From an uncultured Lachnospiraceae bacterium (GTDB lineage: Bacteria > Bacillota > Clostridia > Lachnospirales > Lachnospiraceae): DNA of 64,000 nt. Made by a program: the position numbers and the translations under genes. This document shows, piece by piece, positions 8,882 to 17,649 of this stretch. Under the pieces are notes generated by a model that was not told the origin of the DNA, ran no database searches, and saw only the letters and a program-made list of their open reading frames with translations. The DNA is taken from contig CAKXYI010000011.1 in NCBI GenBank assembly GCA_934899185.1, positions 1 through 64,000 on the forward strand. Direction: 5' to 3'. Numbering within the stretch: position 1 is the stretch's first letter; each line of letters opens with the position of its first letter.

Positions 8882-10141
8882 ATGGAAATCGAAACAAGAA
8901 TGAGCCAAATGCCAAAAGAGAAGCAGATCAGCCGTTTTATGTGGCTTTTAACCTTGTTGTCATGCGCTATTTTCTTTTTGGACTATGACGAGAGAGTTCT
9001 GCCTTATAATTCGACGATTCTGGCATTTTCATATAAATATGGCTTTATTTCAAGAGGACTTGCGGGCACGATCTATCAGTGGATCGACAGCATCCTGCCG
9101 GTCAATATGATCGACTATGATATGGTGTTGAAATTTACCCTGATCGTGACGATTATCTTTTATGGACTTTTCTTTGCTTTTTGCTATCAGTGCATGAAGC
9201 GATGCCAGGAAAAGTATCTGGGCAGGTTTCAGTATCTAATCTTATTTTATGCCGTTTTTGTGGTTTCCATGTTTGCCTACAAGCGCAATTTCGGACGACT
9301 GGATCTCTATCTGATGGCACTGACCGTCATCGGGACCATGTGTCTGATCGCAAAAAAGGCAGAATGGCTGATCGTGCCGCTTTCCATGATCAGTGTCATG
9401 TACCATCAGGGCTATGTCTTTATGTTTTACAATATCCTGCTTGCCCTTTTGGTCTATCGGTTCTTATCGGAAAAGGAAAAAAAGGCACGCATTTATTACG
9501 GTGGTATTCTGCTGGTCAGCCTGATCGGATGTTCTGCCCTCTTTTTATGGTTCGAGTTTTTCAGCCATACGGATGGAGCGCGCTATGTGGACGAGATCAT
9601 TGCCAATGCCAAGGCGATGACAAAGCCTTTTAACGGCATGACCTACCATGATACCCTGATCGACCACGAGATCTTGGGAATTGACCTGTCCGATGTAGAA
9701 TATCCTTACCGCGTGATGAACTGGATTGAGATCCCGTTTTTTATAGCCATCATCTCGCCTTATATTGTTCTGGTGGTAAAATTATTCCGGCGGATCCTGG
9801 CGCGGGCAGAGGGGAAGACAGAACGGCTCAAGTACGGCTTTCTTGCCATTGCCGCAGGAACGCTTTTGCCCCTGTTTTTGATGAAATGCGATTATGCACG
9901 CTGGGTATTTGCCCTGATCTCCTATTATTGTATGATCTTTCTGGCACTGGTCGCCATGGGAGATCGGATCGTGGCGGAGGAGTTGACCGGCATTTTTACA
10001 GAGATCAAAGAAAAATATCCTTTTGCCATCCTTTTGCTTTTGCTGCCGGCGCTTTTGACACCGTTTTGGGATGTGCATATCAATGGGCTGCTGCGAGGAA
10101 TCAGCAACCCGATCAATGAGACATTTTTGAATTTATGGTAG
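8882..10141 (+). CDS. family A polytopic membrane protein, copy 1
   Basis: About 419 residues and about eleven hydrophobic segments; I do not recognise a named family. It defines family A, which recurs six times here. Shared motifs in order: SYKYGFISRG just after helix 1 (residues about 50-60), FGRLD, KAEW, HQG inside a helix, WFEFFSH at the start of a long outer loop, HEILGxD in that loop, KxDYxRW, and PxWDV at the C-terminus. A conserved Arg, then a helix, then an intramembrane His recalls EpsG/Wzy polymerases, but that is only an analogy. ATG 8882 is preferred over GTG 8864 because GGAG lies 8 bases upstream. A role as a polymerase, ligase or GT-C-like transferase on the exported glycan is inference. 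Confidence 0.7.
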   Translation: MEIETRMSQMPKEKQISRFMWLLTLLSCAIFFLDYDERVLPYNSTILAFSYKYGFISRGLAGTIYQWIDSILPVNMIDYDMVLKFTLIVTIIFYGLFFAFCYQCMKRCQEKYLGRFQYLILFYAVFVVSMFAYKRNFGRLDLYLMALTVIGTMCLIAKKAEWLIVPLSMISVMYHQGYVFMFYNILLALLVYRFLSEKEKKARIYYGGILLVSLIGCSALFLWFEFFSHTDGARYVDEIIANAKAMTKPFNGMTYHDTLIDHEILGIDLSDVEYPYRVMNWIEIPFFIAIISPYIVLVVKLFRRILARAEGKTERLKYGFLAIAAGTLLPLFLMKCDYARWVFALISYYCMIFLALVAMGDRIVAEELTGIFTEIKEKYPFAILLLLLPALLTPFWDVHINGLLRGISNPINETFLNLW

Positions 10142-10157
10142 ATACATTGAGGTAGAA

Positions 10158-11405
10158 ATGACAGAGCAGTTTGATAAAGTTGAGAAAAAAAGATACAGGC
10201 AGTTTATCGGAACCATGCTGATATTTGCGGTATTCTATTATCTGCGTTATTTTAAGCACAACATGACAGAGTACAATACGACGCTCTTTGCCATGTCCTA
10301 TAAGTATGGCTTCATTTCCCGCGGTATGTTGGGGACGATCTGGGCAGGCTTGGATAAGATCCTGCCACTGGATCTGATGACCTATGAGGCGGTCTACTGG
10401 TTCAACTGGGGAATTACCTGGCTCTTTAGCCTTCTGGTAATCGTCTTTTTGGGAAAATGCATTCGAAAAGTCAAAGTTGAACATCGTCATAACATGTATT
10501 ATATGGCAATTGCCTGTGCCATTTACTTTTTCCCTATGTTCTGGTCGGAAGAAATGTTTGGCAGACTGGATGTATATCTCTATATCCTGACCTTTATCTG
10601 TCTTTTTGCCCTGCTTGATGAAAAAGCCGAGTGGATCATCATTCCTATTGGCATCCTTTGCATGTGTATTCATCAGGGCTTTGTTTTTACCAATGCTAAT
10701 CTGATTCTGGTGCCGCTCTTTTATAAGATCATGACGGAAGAAGGAAAAAGGCGGAAAAAATATATCCTTCTTTTTGCAGGATTTTTCCTGACCATTTCTG
10801 CCCTGTTTTTATACTTTGAGTTTTTCAGCCATGGCAATGGGGCATCCATCTATAAAGAGGTCGTAGCCGCCGCTAAGGCACTTTCGGAAAACGGAAAAGG
10901 CTACAATAAATCCGTGATTCAGCATGAGATCCTGGGAAAAGATGTTTATGACTCAGAGGCGCGTTATCATGCACTGAACCGGACGGAGTTCCCGGCATTT
11001 TTGGTTTTGTATGCGCCATACCTGCCGATCGTTATTCATTTCTTCAAAGGTCTGTTTAAACGAAGTGAGAGTGGGCAGAGCAAATGGGCGCACGCGGCAT
11101 TTTTGCTGGGCGCATGTACGATCCTGCCGCAATACCTCCTAAAAGTAGATTTCGGCCGCTATGCCTTTACGACTTTTACCTATTATATCGTTATGGTCAT
11201 GACCCTGATAGTCATGCAGGATAAGGCTGTCGCAGATCAGTTGGAGACGACCAAGGAAAAGATTAAGGCGACGATTCCGGTGCCTTGGATCGTTCTTTTG
11301 TACCCTATGTTTTTGATGCCTTTTTATGATGTGATCATTTCCGGGGCGACATCCAAGTTGCGGACGCTGGTGATGGAAGTGCTGGGTATGCAAGTAGGGC
11401 AGTAG
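10158..11405 (+). CDS. family A polytopic membrane protein, copy 2
   Basis: This 415-residue paralogue carries all the family A motifs: SYKYGFISRG, FGRLD, KAEW, IHQG, YFEFFSH, HEILGKD, LKVDFGRY and PFYDV. Compared with copy 1, the Trp before FE is Tyr. The gene starts 16 bases after copy 1, with GAGGTAGAA directly upstream of the ATG. Tandem placement and shared motifs along the whole length show duplication, but divergence is large outside the motifs, so the copies have had time to specialise. Function unknown. Confidence 0.7.
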   Translation: MTEQFDKVEKKRYRQFIGTMLIFAVFYYLRYFKHNMTEYNTTLFAMSYKYGFISRGMLGTIWAGLDKILPLDLMTYEAVYWFNWGITWLFSLLVIVFLGKCIRKVKVEHRHNMYYMAIACAIYFFPMFWSEEMFGRLDVYLYILTFICLFALLDEKAEWIIIPIGILCMCIHQGFVFTNANLILVPLFYKIMTEEGKRRKKYILLFAGFFLTISALFLYFEFFSHGNGASIYKEVVAAAKALSENGKGYNKSVIQHEILGKDVYDSEARYHALNRTEFPAFLVLYAPYLPIVIHFFKGLFKRSESGQSKWAHAAFLLGACTILPQYLLKVDFGRYAFTTFTYYIVMVMTLIVMQDKAVADQLETTKEKIKATIPVPWIVLLYPMFLMPFYDVIISGATSKLRTLVMEVLGMQVGQ

Positions 11406-11415
11406 AGGAAAAGAG

Positions 11416-12648
11416 ATGGAAACAGCAGAGAAAAATAGAAAAATCAAAGAATTTGTCATAGCAGAAGTCCTGTTTGGGGCACTTTTGTTCCTGCGTTATT
11501 ATGAGGCGTGGGTACACCGAATCAACGGGACCATGATGGCATTTTCCTATAAATACGGCTTTATTTCCAGAGGTCTGATCGGAACCATCTATCAGGGACT
11601 GGATAAAATATTGCCGGTCAACATGATGACCTATCAGGCATGTGTGGGCTATACGCTTGTTATCACGCTGCTTTTTTATGCAACGGTGCTGGGGCTCTTT
11701 GTCCTGTGTTTAAAAAGAGCCAGAGCACAATATCTGGATGTCATGCGCTATCTGATGTTCTTTTTGACGATCTTTACCGTGCCTATGTTTGCCAGTCATT
11801 ACAATTTTGGCAGACTGGATATTTATTGCGTATTCTTAAGCCTTCTTGGGGCTATGCTTTTGATCCAAGGTAAGGCAGAGTGGCTTCTGATCCCGATCTC
11901 AGCCTTTGGCGTTATGGTGCATCAAGGATATGTCTTTATGTTTTTTAACATCATTTTAGTCCTGCTCATGTATAAGATACTGTCGACAGAGGGCAAAGAA
12001 CGCAAAAAATACATTACTATCTTTGCTTTGTCCCTGCTGGTGGCATGTATTCTCTTTTTCTGGTTTGAACTTTTCTCTCATGCCAATGGCAATGGTATCT
12101 ATGAGGAGATTGTGGCAAATGCCAAGAAATTGTGTAAAAACGGGAAAATCCATCAAGACGTTGTGGATAAAGAGATTTTAGGGATCGATCTAACAGGTCG
12201 TGAGGTAAAATACCACCGTATGAATGCGGTGCAGTTTCCCATCTTTGTCCTTTTGATGCTGCCTTACATCCTGCTTCTGGTGCGCTTTTTTAAGGGGCTG
12301 GTCGCACAGGCGGCAGAGAAAAAAGATAAGATCAAATATATCCTTGCAGCCATCGGGGCAGGAACTATCCTGCCGGACCTGCTCTTAAAGGTGGATTTCG
12401 GGCGTTGGATGTATGCGATCATCGCTTATTACTGCGTAGTGTTGTTGGCACTGTTTGCCATGGGAGATGAGGCGGTCGGAAAGCAGTTTTGCCTGCAGAT
12501 AGACCGCGTCAAAAAGCATGGCTTTGCAGCCGCGGTCATGCTCTTGTATCCGCTGGTACTGCAACCGCTCTGGGATGTGGCGATCTGCAGTGTCGTTGCC
12601 AAACTCGCAGGCTATATCAATACCGGCTTGGGCTTGGGCTGGTGGTAG
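11416..12648 (+). CDS. family A polytopic membrane protein, copy 3
   Basis: This 410-residue paralogue contains SYKYGFISRG, FGRLD, KAEW, VHQG, WFELFSH, KEILGID, LKVDFGRW and PLWDV. The histidine of HEILG in other copies is Lys here, so that residue is not invariant. AGAGGAAAAGAG precedes the ATG, 10 bases after copy 2. It is the last gene of the first + strand run and ends 2 bases before the end of the convergent glycosyltransferase gene. No clear terminator separates them. Confidence 0.7.
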   Translation: METAEKNRKIKEFVIAEVLFGALLFLRYYEAWVHRINGTMMAFSYKYGFISRGLIGTIYQGLDKILPVNMMTYQACVGYTLVITLLFYATVLGLFVLCLKRARAQYLDVMRYLMFFLTIFTVPMFASHYNFGRLDIYCVFLSLLGAMLLIQGKAEWLLIPISAFGVMVHQGYVFMFFNIILVLLMYKILSTEGKERKKYITIFALSLLVACILFFWFELFSHANGNGIYEEIVANAKKLCKNGKIHQDVVDKEILGIDLTGREVKYHRMNAVQFPIFVLLMLPYILLLVRFFKGLVAQAAEKKDKIKYILAAIGAGTILPDLLLKVDFGRWMYAIIAYYCVVLLALFAMGDEAVGKQFCLQIDRVKKHGFAAAVMLLYPLVLQPLWDVAICSVVAKLAGYINTGLGLGWW

Positions 12649-12650
12649 GC

Positions 12651-13760
12651 TTAGGGAAGGGTTCGTTCCTTCAGCCAACTGCAAAATTGCGGTGATTTGA
12701 TCGGATAATATAAGGTACGAGGGGCTATGCGTTTGCATAGCCTTTTATAAGTTGCCATGGTTTCGGCATATTGTTCTTTATAAAGATGTCGGTGCTTTTC
12801 GTCTTTTAATATGTGGATATCATCAAAAATAACATCAAAATAAAAATTGGAGGCTTTGATATAGGCTTCCGGGAAATCTTTTTCCAGAAAATCCAGGATC
12901 TTGTCATATGCCTTGTATGCCAAAGGCTGACGATCGATGATGTCAGTATCCTTGTGGGTCAGGCTGGTAGGCAAAAACATATAGTGATAGAAGATATTGG
13001 GTATGATAAGGGCAGAAGAGATCCGCGCACCGGCTTCCAGTACCCAGAGTTTGTCCTCGTAGATGGTAAGCGACTCATCATAGAGAGGCAAGGCACCATC
13101 CGCATCCCGCAGGGCAGAGGTGCGCCAGATCTTGTTCCAGGGATAACCGCCGCCATAATGGATGTTGTCGGAGGCAACCTCGATCAGGAATTCGTCCCGT
13201 CCGCAGAGGATATTGCGATCTGTGGTCTCTGTGCGTGGAAGATAGACATGCTTGGAACCATCGGGAAGCCTTTCTTCGATGGGGGTCAGATTTTTCATCA
13301 TTTCCAGGTGCTTGCCCAGGGTAGACATGGAAAAATCCTGTGTGATGCAGTGATCTACGCGCGTGCCGTCCGCCAGATGATCCTGCCAGCCGAAGCAGAC
13401 CAGATCTGCATTTTCTTTTGCAAGGGCTTCCATGCAGACAGACCAAGCATGGGGATCAAGATAGTCATCCGAGTCAATAAAGGTCAGAAAATCGCCGGTC
13501 ATATTTTTCATACCGTAATTTCTGGCAGAGGAGACACCGCCGTTTGGCTTATGAAAGAGCCGGATGCGGTCATCGCGGGCAGCCAGAGCATCCAGATCTG
13601 CCTGACAATCCGGATCAGATCCGTCATCCACCAAAATGATCTCGGCATTGCTATAGTCCTGCTCCAGCAGGCTGTCAATGCAGCGGTTCAGGTGTAAGGT
13701 CGGTGTGTTGTAGACCGGCACAATGACACTGATTTTTGCGCTTTTTACATTTGTTTCCAT
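12651..13760 (-). CDS. family 2 glycosyltransferase (cytosolic)
   Basis: This 369-residue GT-A enzyme should add one sugar to the lipid-linked repeat unit in the cytoplasm. It shows ISVIVPVYN, an LVDDGSDPD acidic loop, GGVSSARNYG and the metal-binding FIDSDDYLDP. Start choice: GAGGGG lies 6 bases before the ATG at 13760 on the minus strand. The upstream ATG at 13802 would add 14 residues with no ribosome site. It is the only real minus-strand gene in the window and lies between two + strand runs of the same locus. A TTGATG-17-TATGAT promoter precedes it. Donor and acceptor sugars are unknown. Confidence 0.88.
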   Translation of the reverse strand: METNVKSAKISVIVPVYNTPTLHLNRCIDSLLEQDYSNAEIILVDDGSDPDCQADLDALAARDDRIRLFHKPNGGVSSARNYGMKNMTGDFLTFIDSDDYLDPHAWSVCMEALAKENADLVCFGWQDHLADGTRVDHCITQDFSMSTLGKHLEMMKNLTPIEERLPDGSKHVYLPRTETTDRNILCGRDEFLIEVASDNIHYGGGYPWNKIWRTSALRDADGALPLYDESLTIYEDKLWVLEAGARISSALIIPNIFYHYMFLPTSLTHKDTDIIDRQPLAYKAYDKILDFLEKDFPEAYIKASNFYFDVIFDDIHILKDEKHRHLYKEQYAETMATYKRLCKRIAPRTLYYPIKSPQFCSWLKERTLP

Positions 13761-13816
13761 AAAACCCCTCATTTTCCGGCAGAAATCTGCCATATTTCCC
13801 ATATATACTTAGGATA

Positions 13817-13845
13817 ATCATACCCAATGTTGAATTTTACATCAA
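13817..13845 (-). promoter_or_regulatory. promoter for the minus-strand glycosyltransferase gene
   Basis: On the minus strand, TTGATG (13845-13840) is separated by exactly 17 bases from TATGAT (13822-13817). Transcription would start near 13810, about 50 bases before the preferred start codon. It overlaps the divergent + strand promoter. Confidence 0.6.
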
Positions 13846-13858
13846 GATAAAATATAAT
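13830..13858 (+). promoter_or_regulatory. strong sigma-A-type promoter for the flippase-led operon
   Basis: TTGAAT (13830-13835), a 17-base spacer and a perfect TATAAT (13853-13858) lie in an AT-rich gap upstream of the flippase gene. The downstream genes are closely packed to 37995, so this could drive about 24 kb. Its -35 region overlaps the -35 and spacer of the minus-strand promoter, so the two polymerases could not bind at once. Confidence 0.7.
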
Positions 13859-13907
13859 TTAATAATATGCTAGGAGCATTGTGCCCGGGCATACAAGGAT
13901 AGGTGAG

Positions 13908-15464
13908 ATGAGAACAAAGAATACTTTTTTAAATGCCCTGGCAAATTCGGGCTCTTATATTGTGAATTTGATACTTTCTTTTGTGGCACGCACGATCTTT
14001 ATCCGCGTTCTGTCGCAGGAGTATCTGGGCGTGCAGGGACTGTTTGGCAATATCCTTTCCGTGCTTTCTCTGGCAGAACTCGGTATCGGAACAGCCATGA
14101 TCTACCATATGTATGGTCCGATCGCACGCGAAGATGAAAAAGAGATCACGGAACTGATGAATCTCTATCGCAAACTCTACTCTTATGTAGCAGGTTTTAT
14201 CACGGTAGCAGGACTTTGTCTGGTTCCTTTCTTAAAATATTTTATTGCAGACGATCCCGGGATCGGCGGACTGACAGGGATCTATCTGCTTTATCTGTTG
14301 AATACGGTCGTGTCCTATTTATGGGGCTATAAGAGAGCGCTGATTGACGGACATCAGAAGGGCTATATCAGTACGCTTTATGTGACAGCCTTTATGACCA
14401 TCCAGTTCATTGCACAGATTGTTGTTCTTTTGGTGTTTGAAAATTTTATTATTTATCTACTTATACAGATTATATGTAACATTCTGACGAATATCTCTCT
14501 GGCACTCAAATGTGATCGCATGTATCCATATTTGAAAAGAGACCGTAAGTCGTTGCCTTCCAAGGAGACGCAGAAGAGCATCTTTAAGAATGTCAGTGCC
14601 ATGTTCATGCACAAGTTGGGGGATGTCATGGTCAACAATACGGACAGCCTGATTATTTCTGCTTTTGTCGGTCTGGTGACGGTTGGTATTTTTGACAATT
14701 ACCGCATGCTTCTGGGAAGTGTCAATACAGCTATCAATGGTATCTTGGGTTCCTTTGTCGCAAGTATCGGAAACCTTAGCGTTACGGATGACAAAGAACG
14801 TGTTTTTCATGTCTATAAGACCTTGAATTTTATAGGCTTTTGGGTCCATTCCTATGCGGCAGTGACATTTCTTGTCATGTTCAATCCTTTTATCGAGGTC
14901 TGGGCGGGCAAAGATTATCTTTTCCCGATGAGTGTTGTATTCTTGATCGTACTGAACTTTTACATGAGCGGTATGCGCAAGGTGACATTGAATTTCCGTG
15001 ATGCCATGGGACTGTATTGGTATGACCGCTACAAGCCGATTTTTGAAGTGATCGTAAATCTTGTGGTTTCTATTGCCCTGGTTATCAAGTATGGTCTGGT
15101 CGGTGTTTTGATCGGAACGCTGGTTTCTACTGTGGGAGTATGTTTCTGGGTGGAGGCACTGGTCACCTACAAGCATGGCTTTGAAAAAAATGTCAGCCAT
15201 TATTTTAAGATGTTTTCTGTCTATACGGCATCTGCGGTGGCAGTTGGAGGCTTTACTTATTTTGTCTGTAGTTTTATTGCCATGGGCGGATTGCTGGAGA
15301 TCTTCTTAAAACTTGTTGTCTGTACGGTCATGTATAATGTCCTATTGATGGTACTCTATGGCAGAACGGTAGAGTATAAAGAGTTTATGGAAAAACTGAT
15401 CGGGCTTGTCGAGGGCAAGATGGGACGCGAGATGACGGGGCTGCGCAAGGTATTGATGCGGTAG
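13908..15464 (+). CDS. Wzx-like oligosaccharide flippase
   Basis: This membrane protein of about 518 residues from the polysaccharide-transport (MOP) family should move lipid-linked repeat units across the membrane. The opening RTKNTFLNALANSGSYIVN and the following FVARTIFIRVLSQEYLGVQG are the usual Wzx-like start, with a conserved Arg/Gly-rich first loop. About fourteen hydrophobic segments follow. A GTG at 13881 would add nine residues; both starts have a possible ribosome site (TAGGAGC and AAGG), and I chose the ATG because it begins closer to the family's N-terminus. It follows the strongest promoter in the locus. Only one flippase is present in the window. Confidence 0.85.
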   Translation: MRTKNTFLNALANSGSYIVNLILSFVARTIFIRVLSQEYLGVQGLFGNILSVLSLAELGIGTAMIYHMYGPIAREDEKEITELMNLYRKLYSYVAGFITVAGLCLVPFLKYFIADDPGIGGLTGIYLLYLLNTVVSYLWGYKRALIDGHQKGYISTLYVTAFMTIQFIAQIVVLLVFENFIIYLLIQIICNILTNISLALKCDRMYPYLKRDRKSLPSKETQKSIFKNVSAMFMHKLGDVMVNNTDSLIISAFVGLVTVGIFDNYRMLLGSVNTAINGILGSFVASIGNLSVTDDKERVFHVYKTLNFIGFWVHSYAAVTFLVMFNPFIEVWAGKDYLFPMSVVFLIVLNFYMSGMRKVTLNFRDAMGLYWYDRYKPIFEVIVNLVVSIALVIKYGLVGVLIGTLVSTVGVCFWVEALVTYKHGFEKNVSHYFKMFSVYTASAVAVGGFTYFVCSFIAMGGLLEIFLKLVVCTVMYNVLLMVLYGRTVEYKEFMEKLIGLVEGKMGREMTGLRKVLMR

Positions 15465-15469
15465 AGGTT

Positions 15470-16585
15470 ATGGAAAAAGTTATGCAACAAAAGATGAATC
15501 GAATTGCATATTTGGATGTGTTAAAGGGTATCAGTATGATGCTGGTGATCTATTGTCATGGTGTTTTGCTGCCCTATCATTCTGTGGTTGGAAATTTGAT
15601 GATGACCTTAGCCTGGGGAGCCGTTCCCTGTTTCGTTATGGCATCGGGAGCAGTACTACACCAGAGCAGGCATTTTGCCTGGAAAAAACATGGTAAGCGT
15701 GTTGGTGGCATGTATGCGACTTTGGTATGTTGGCGCCTGCTTTATTTAGTGGTTTACAGGCTTGCAGGAAAGATCACCGGGATTTCCCTTTGGGAGAGCA
15801 TTAGGTATCTGTTCTTTCTACAGGATTACGAGGGAGTGGATACAGGTCTTATGTGGTATATGATCGCCTATCTTGGTCTTATGATCGTATATCCCATTAC
15901 CTATTTCCTGTTTACCGGTGGTACATTGGGAAAGCAGGTTGCCTTCTTTGTGATGCTGTTATCCGGACTGACAGGCATTCTTTTCCCATCAATCGATTGG
16001 CTGGTCAGACAGATTACACATAGAAGCGGCTTGCCCTTGGAGGCATGGAATAGCATATTGACCTTTGGCAATAACACCAATTTGTTGTTTTATTTTCTGC
16101 TGGGTGCATTTTTCCTGGAATATCAGAACTATTCTGATAAAGGGAAATATGATTGGATATACAAACGAAGACTGCCTTTATCCGGGCTGTGTCTGGTGAT
16201 CGGCCTTATGGGACTGGAGTTCGTCAAATACCGTGAGACAGGCTTGTTGATCTGGGGAGATACTTATCTGGGCTTTGGCTATGTCAGATTATCTACCGCT
16301 TTGATTGCGATAGGTCTGTATGGTCTATGTGAGAGCCTGTTTTCTGAACGTGAGAACTTAGCGACCAAGATCATAGGAGAGTGCATAGGGCAAAACACAC
16401 TCGGAATTTATTATCTGCATTACATATTACTGGCAGTATTTTCATGGACAACTTGCTTTCCTTGGTTGCAGTCCCATTATTTCATAGGGATGAATTTGAT
16501 AAAAGCGTTCGTAGTAGCCTTTGTATGTTACGTTGTGGTTTGTCTGGTGAGCAAGGTGCCGTTGATCCGGAAGATGGTATCATAA
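15470..16585 (+). CDS. acyltransferase-3 family membrane protein
   Basis: This 371-residue polytopic acyltransferase has the signature YLDVLKGISMMLVIYCHG. The His-containing helix is followed by a short outer segment and a helix reading GAVPCFVMASGAVL. GAGGTT sits very close to the ATG; a second ATG at 15482 has better spacing and may be used instead. It is 5 bases after the flippase gene, so it is in the same transcript. Likely O-acylates the exported or lipid-linked glycan. Confidence 0.82.
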   Translation: MEKVMQQKMNRIAYLDVLKGISMMLVIYCHGVLLPYHSVVGNLMMTLAWGAVPCFVMASGAVLHQSRHFAWKKHGKRVGGMYATLVCWRLLYLVVYRLAGKITGISLWESIRYLFFLQDYEGVDTGLMWYMIAYLGLMIVYPITYFLFTGGTLGKQVAFFVMLLSGLTGILFPSIDWLVRQITHRSGLPLEAWNSILTFGNNTNLLFYFLLGAFFLEYQNYSDKGKYDWIYKRRLPLSGLCLVIGLMGLEFVKYRETGLLIWGDTYLGFGYVRLSTALIAIGLYGLCESLFSERENLATKIIGECIGQNTLGIYYLHYILLAVFSWTTCFPWLQSHYFIGMNLIKAFVVAFVCYVVVCLVSKVPLIRKMVS

Positions 16586-16614
16586 ATGTCAGTCATTATG
16601 GATGAAAGATAAAG

Positions 16615-17649
16615 ATGAAACAGAAAAGAATTATATTTATTGATGATATCCGCGCCCTGGCGATCCTGATGGTTATCCTGTGTCATGTGATCGATGTTAA
16701 CTGCCTGTTCTGGCTGGGATATCAGGAAATGTCCGGGGCAAGACAGATCATCCTATATACATTGCTGATCTTTGGCAGATGTGGCGTGCCACTCTTTCTT
16801 ATGATCACAGGCTATTTGTTATTAGATCGAGATTATAGTCAGGGAAAATGGAAAGACTTCTATTTACATAAATGGCTGCATCTTTTTCTACTGACGGAGA
16901 TCTGGTTTATCATATATGAAGGATTTTCAGTCTTGGTACAGGGGAATCCCTTTGTAGGAAAAGATCTTGTCCTGCGTATGTTATTTTTCAAAGAACCGGT
17001 CTTGTCACATGCCTGGTATCTGCCGGTTATATTGGGGTTGTATTTACTGTTGCCGGTCTTAGCTCTGGTCTGGAAAAAACTTTCCGACAAGGGATGTCTG
17101 ATTACCGTTTTTCTGATATGGGTGCTTGTGTTATTGCTACAGAGACTTGCGCAGGAGACTATAGCGCAACATATGACCTATGCCCTGTATATGCTGATTG
17201 GCGGAACATACAAGAGGTGGCATACAGCGTTAGTAGAACACAAAAAAGCCGCTTGTATCATATACAGTCTGGCTGGCATATTTGCTTTGGCTGGATGTGA
17301 GGGATTTTTATGGCTCCAGCACAGAAAGGGAGAAAACGTGAGTCTTTGGTATGACCATGCGGGGATTGTTTTGCTAAGCCTGACACTGTTTGGCTTGGCA
17401 ATGCTTTTGGTGCAAAATAAAAATTCCTATGTAGAGCGTCTGTCACAGGATTCCTTCGGTATTTATCTGATACACAATATGATCGCCCTTGTGATGATGC
17501 CGTGGCTTAGTCAGTGGAGCAGCAATCTTTATTTGAAAATGATTTTTACCTATCTGCTGGTTTGGGGAATTGCCTGGGGTTTGACCTGCCTGATCGGGAA
17601 AATACCATATGTCGGAGACTGGATTCTTTATAAGAGGAGATCAAAATAG
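16615..17649 (+). CDS. acyltransferase-3 family membrane protein
   Basis: This 344-residue protein has FIDDIRALAILMVILCHVID as its Arg/His signature and CGVPLFLMITGYLLL, the family's second conserved helix. Near the C-terminus, DSFGIYLIHNM matches the common GxYLxH motif of these transferases. The ribosome site is weak. It abuts the fourth family A gene, whose ATG begins at the next base after its stop codon. Confidence 0.83.
   Translation: MKQKRIIFIDDIRALAILMVILCHVIDVNCLFWLGYQEMSGARQIILYTLLIFGRCGVPLFLMITGYLLLDRDYSQGKWKDFYLHKWLHLFLLTEIWFIIYEGFSVLVQGNPFVGKDLVLRMLFFKEPVLSHAWYLPVILGLYLLLPVLALVWKKLSDKGCLITVFLIWVLVLLLQRLAQETIAQHMTYALYMLIGGTYKRWHTALVEHKKAACIIYSLAGIFALAGCEGFLWLQHRKGENVSLWYDHAGIVLLSLTLFGLAMLLVQNKNSYVERLSQDSFGIYLIHNMIALVMMPWLSQWSSNLYLKMIFTYLLVWGIAWGLTCLIGKIPYVGDWILYKRRSK

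Noticed and set aside
12813..13697. 294-codon open frame on the plus strand
   Set aside because: Antisense to the GT2 gene, which has intact DDGS and DSDD motifs, a ribosome site and a promoter.
14457..15200. 247-codon open frame on the minus strand
   Set aside because: Antisense to the flippase gene; polar His/Gln-rich shadow.
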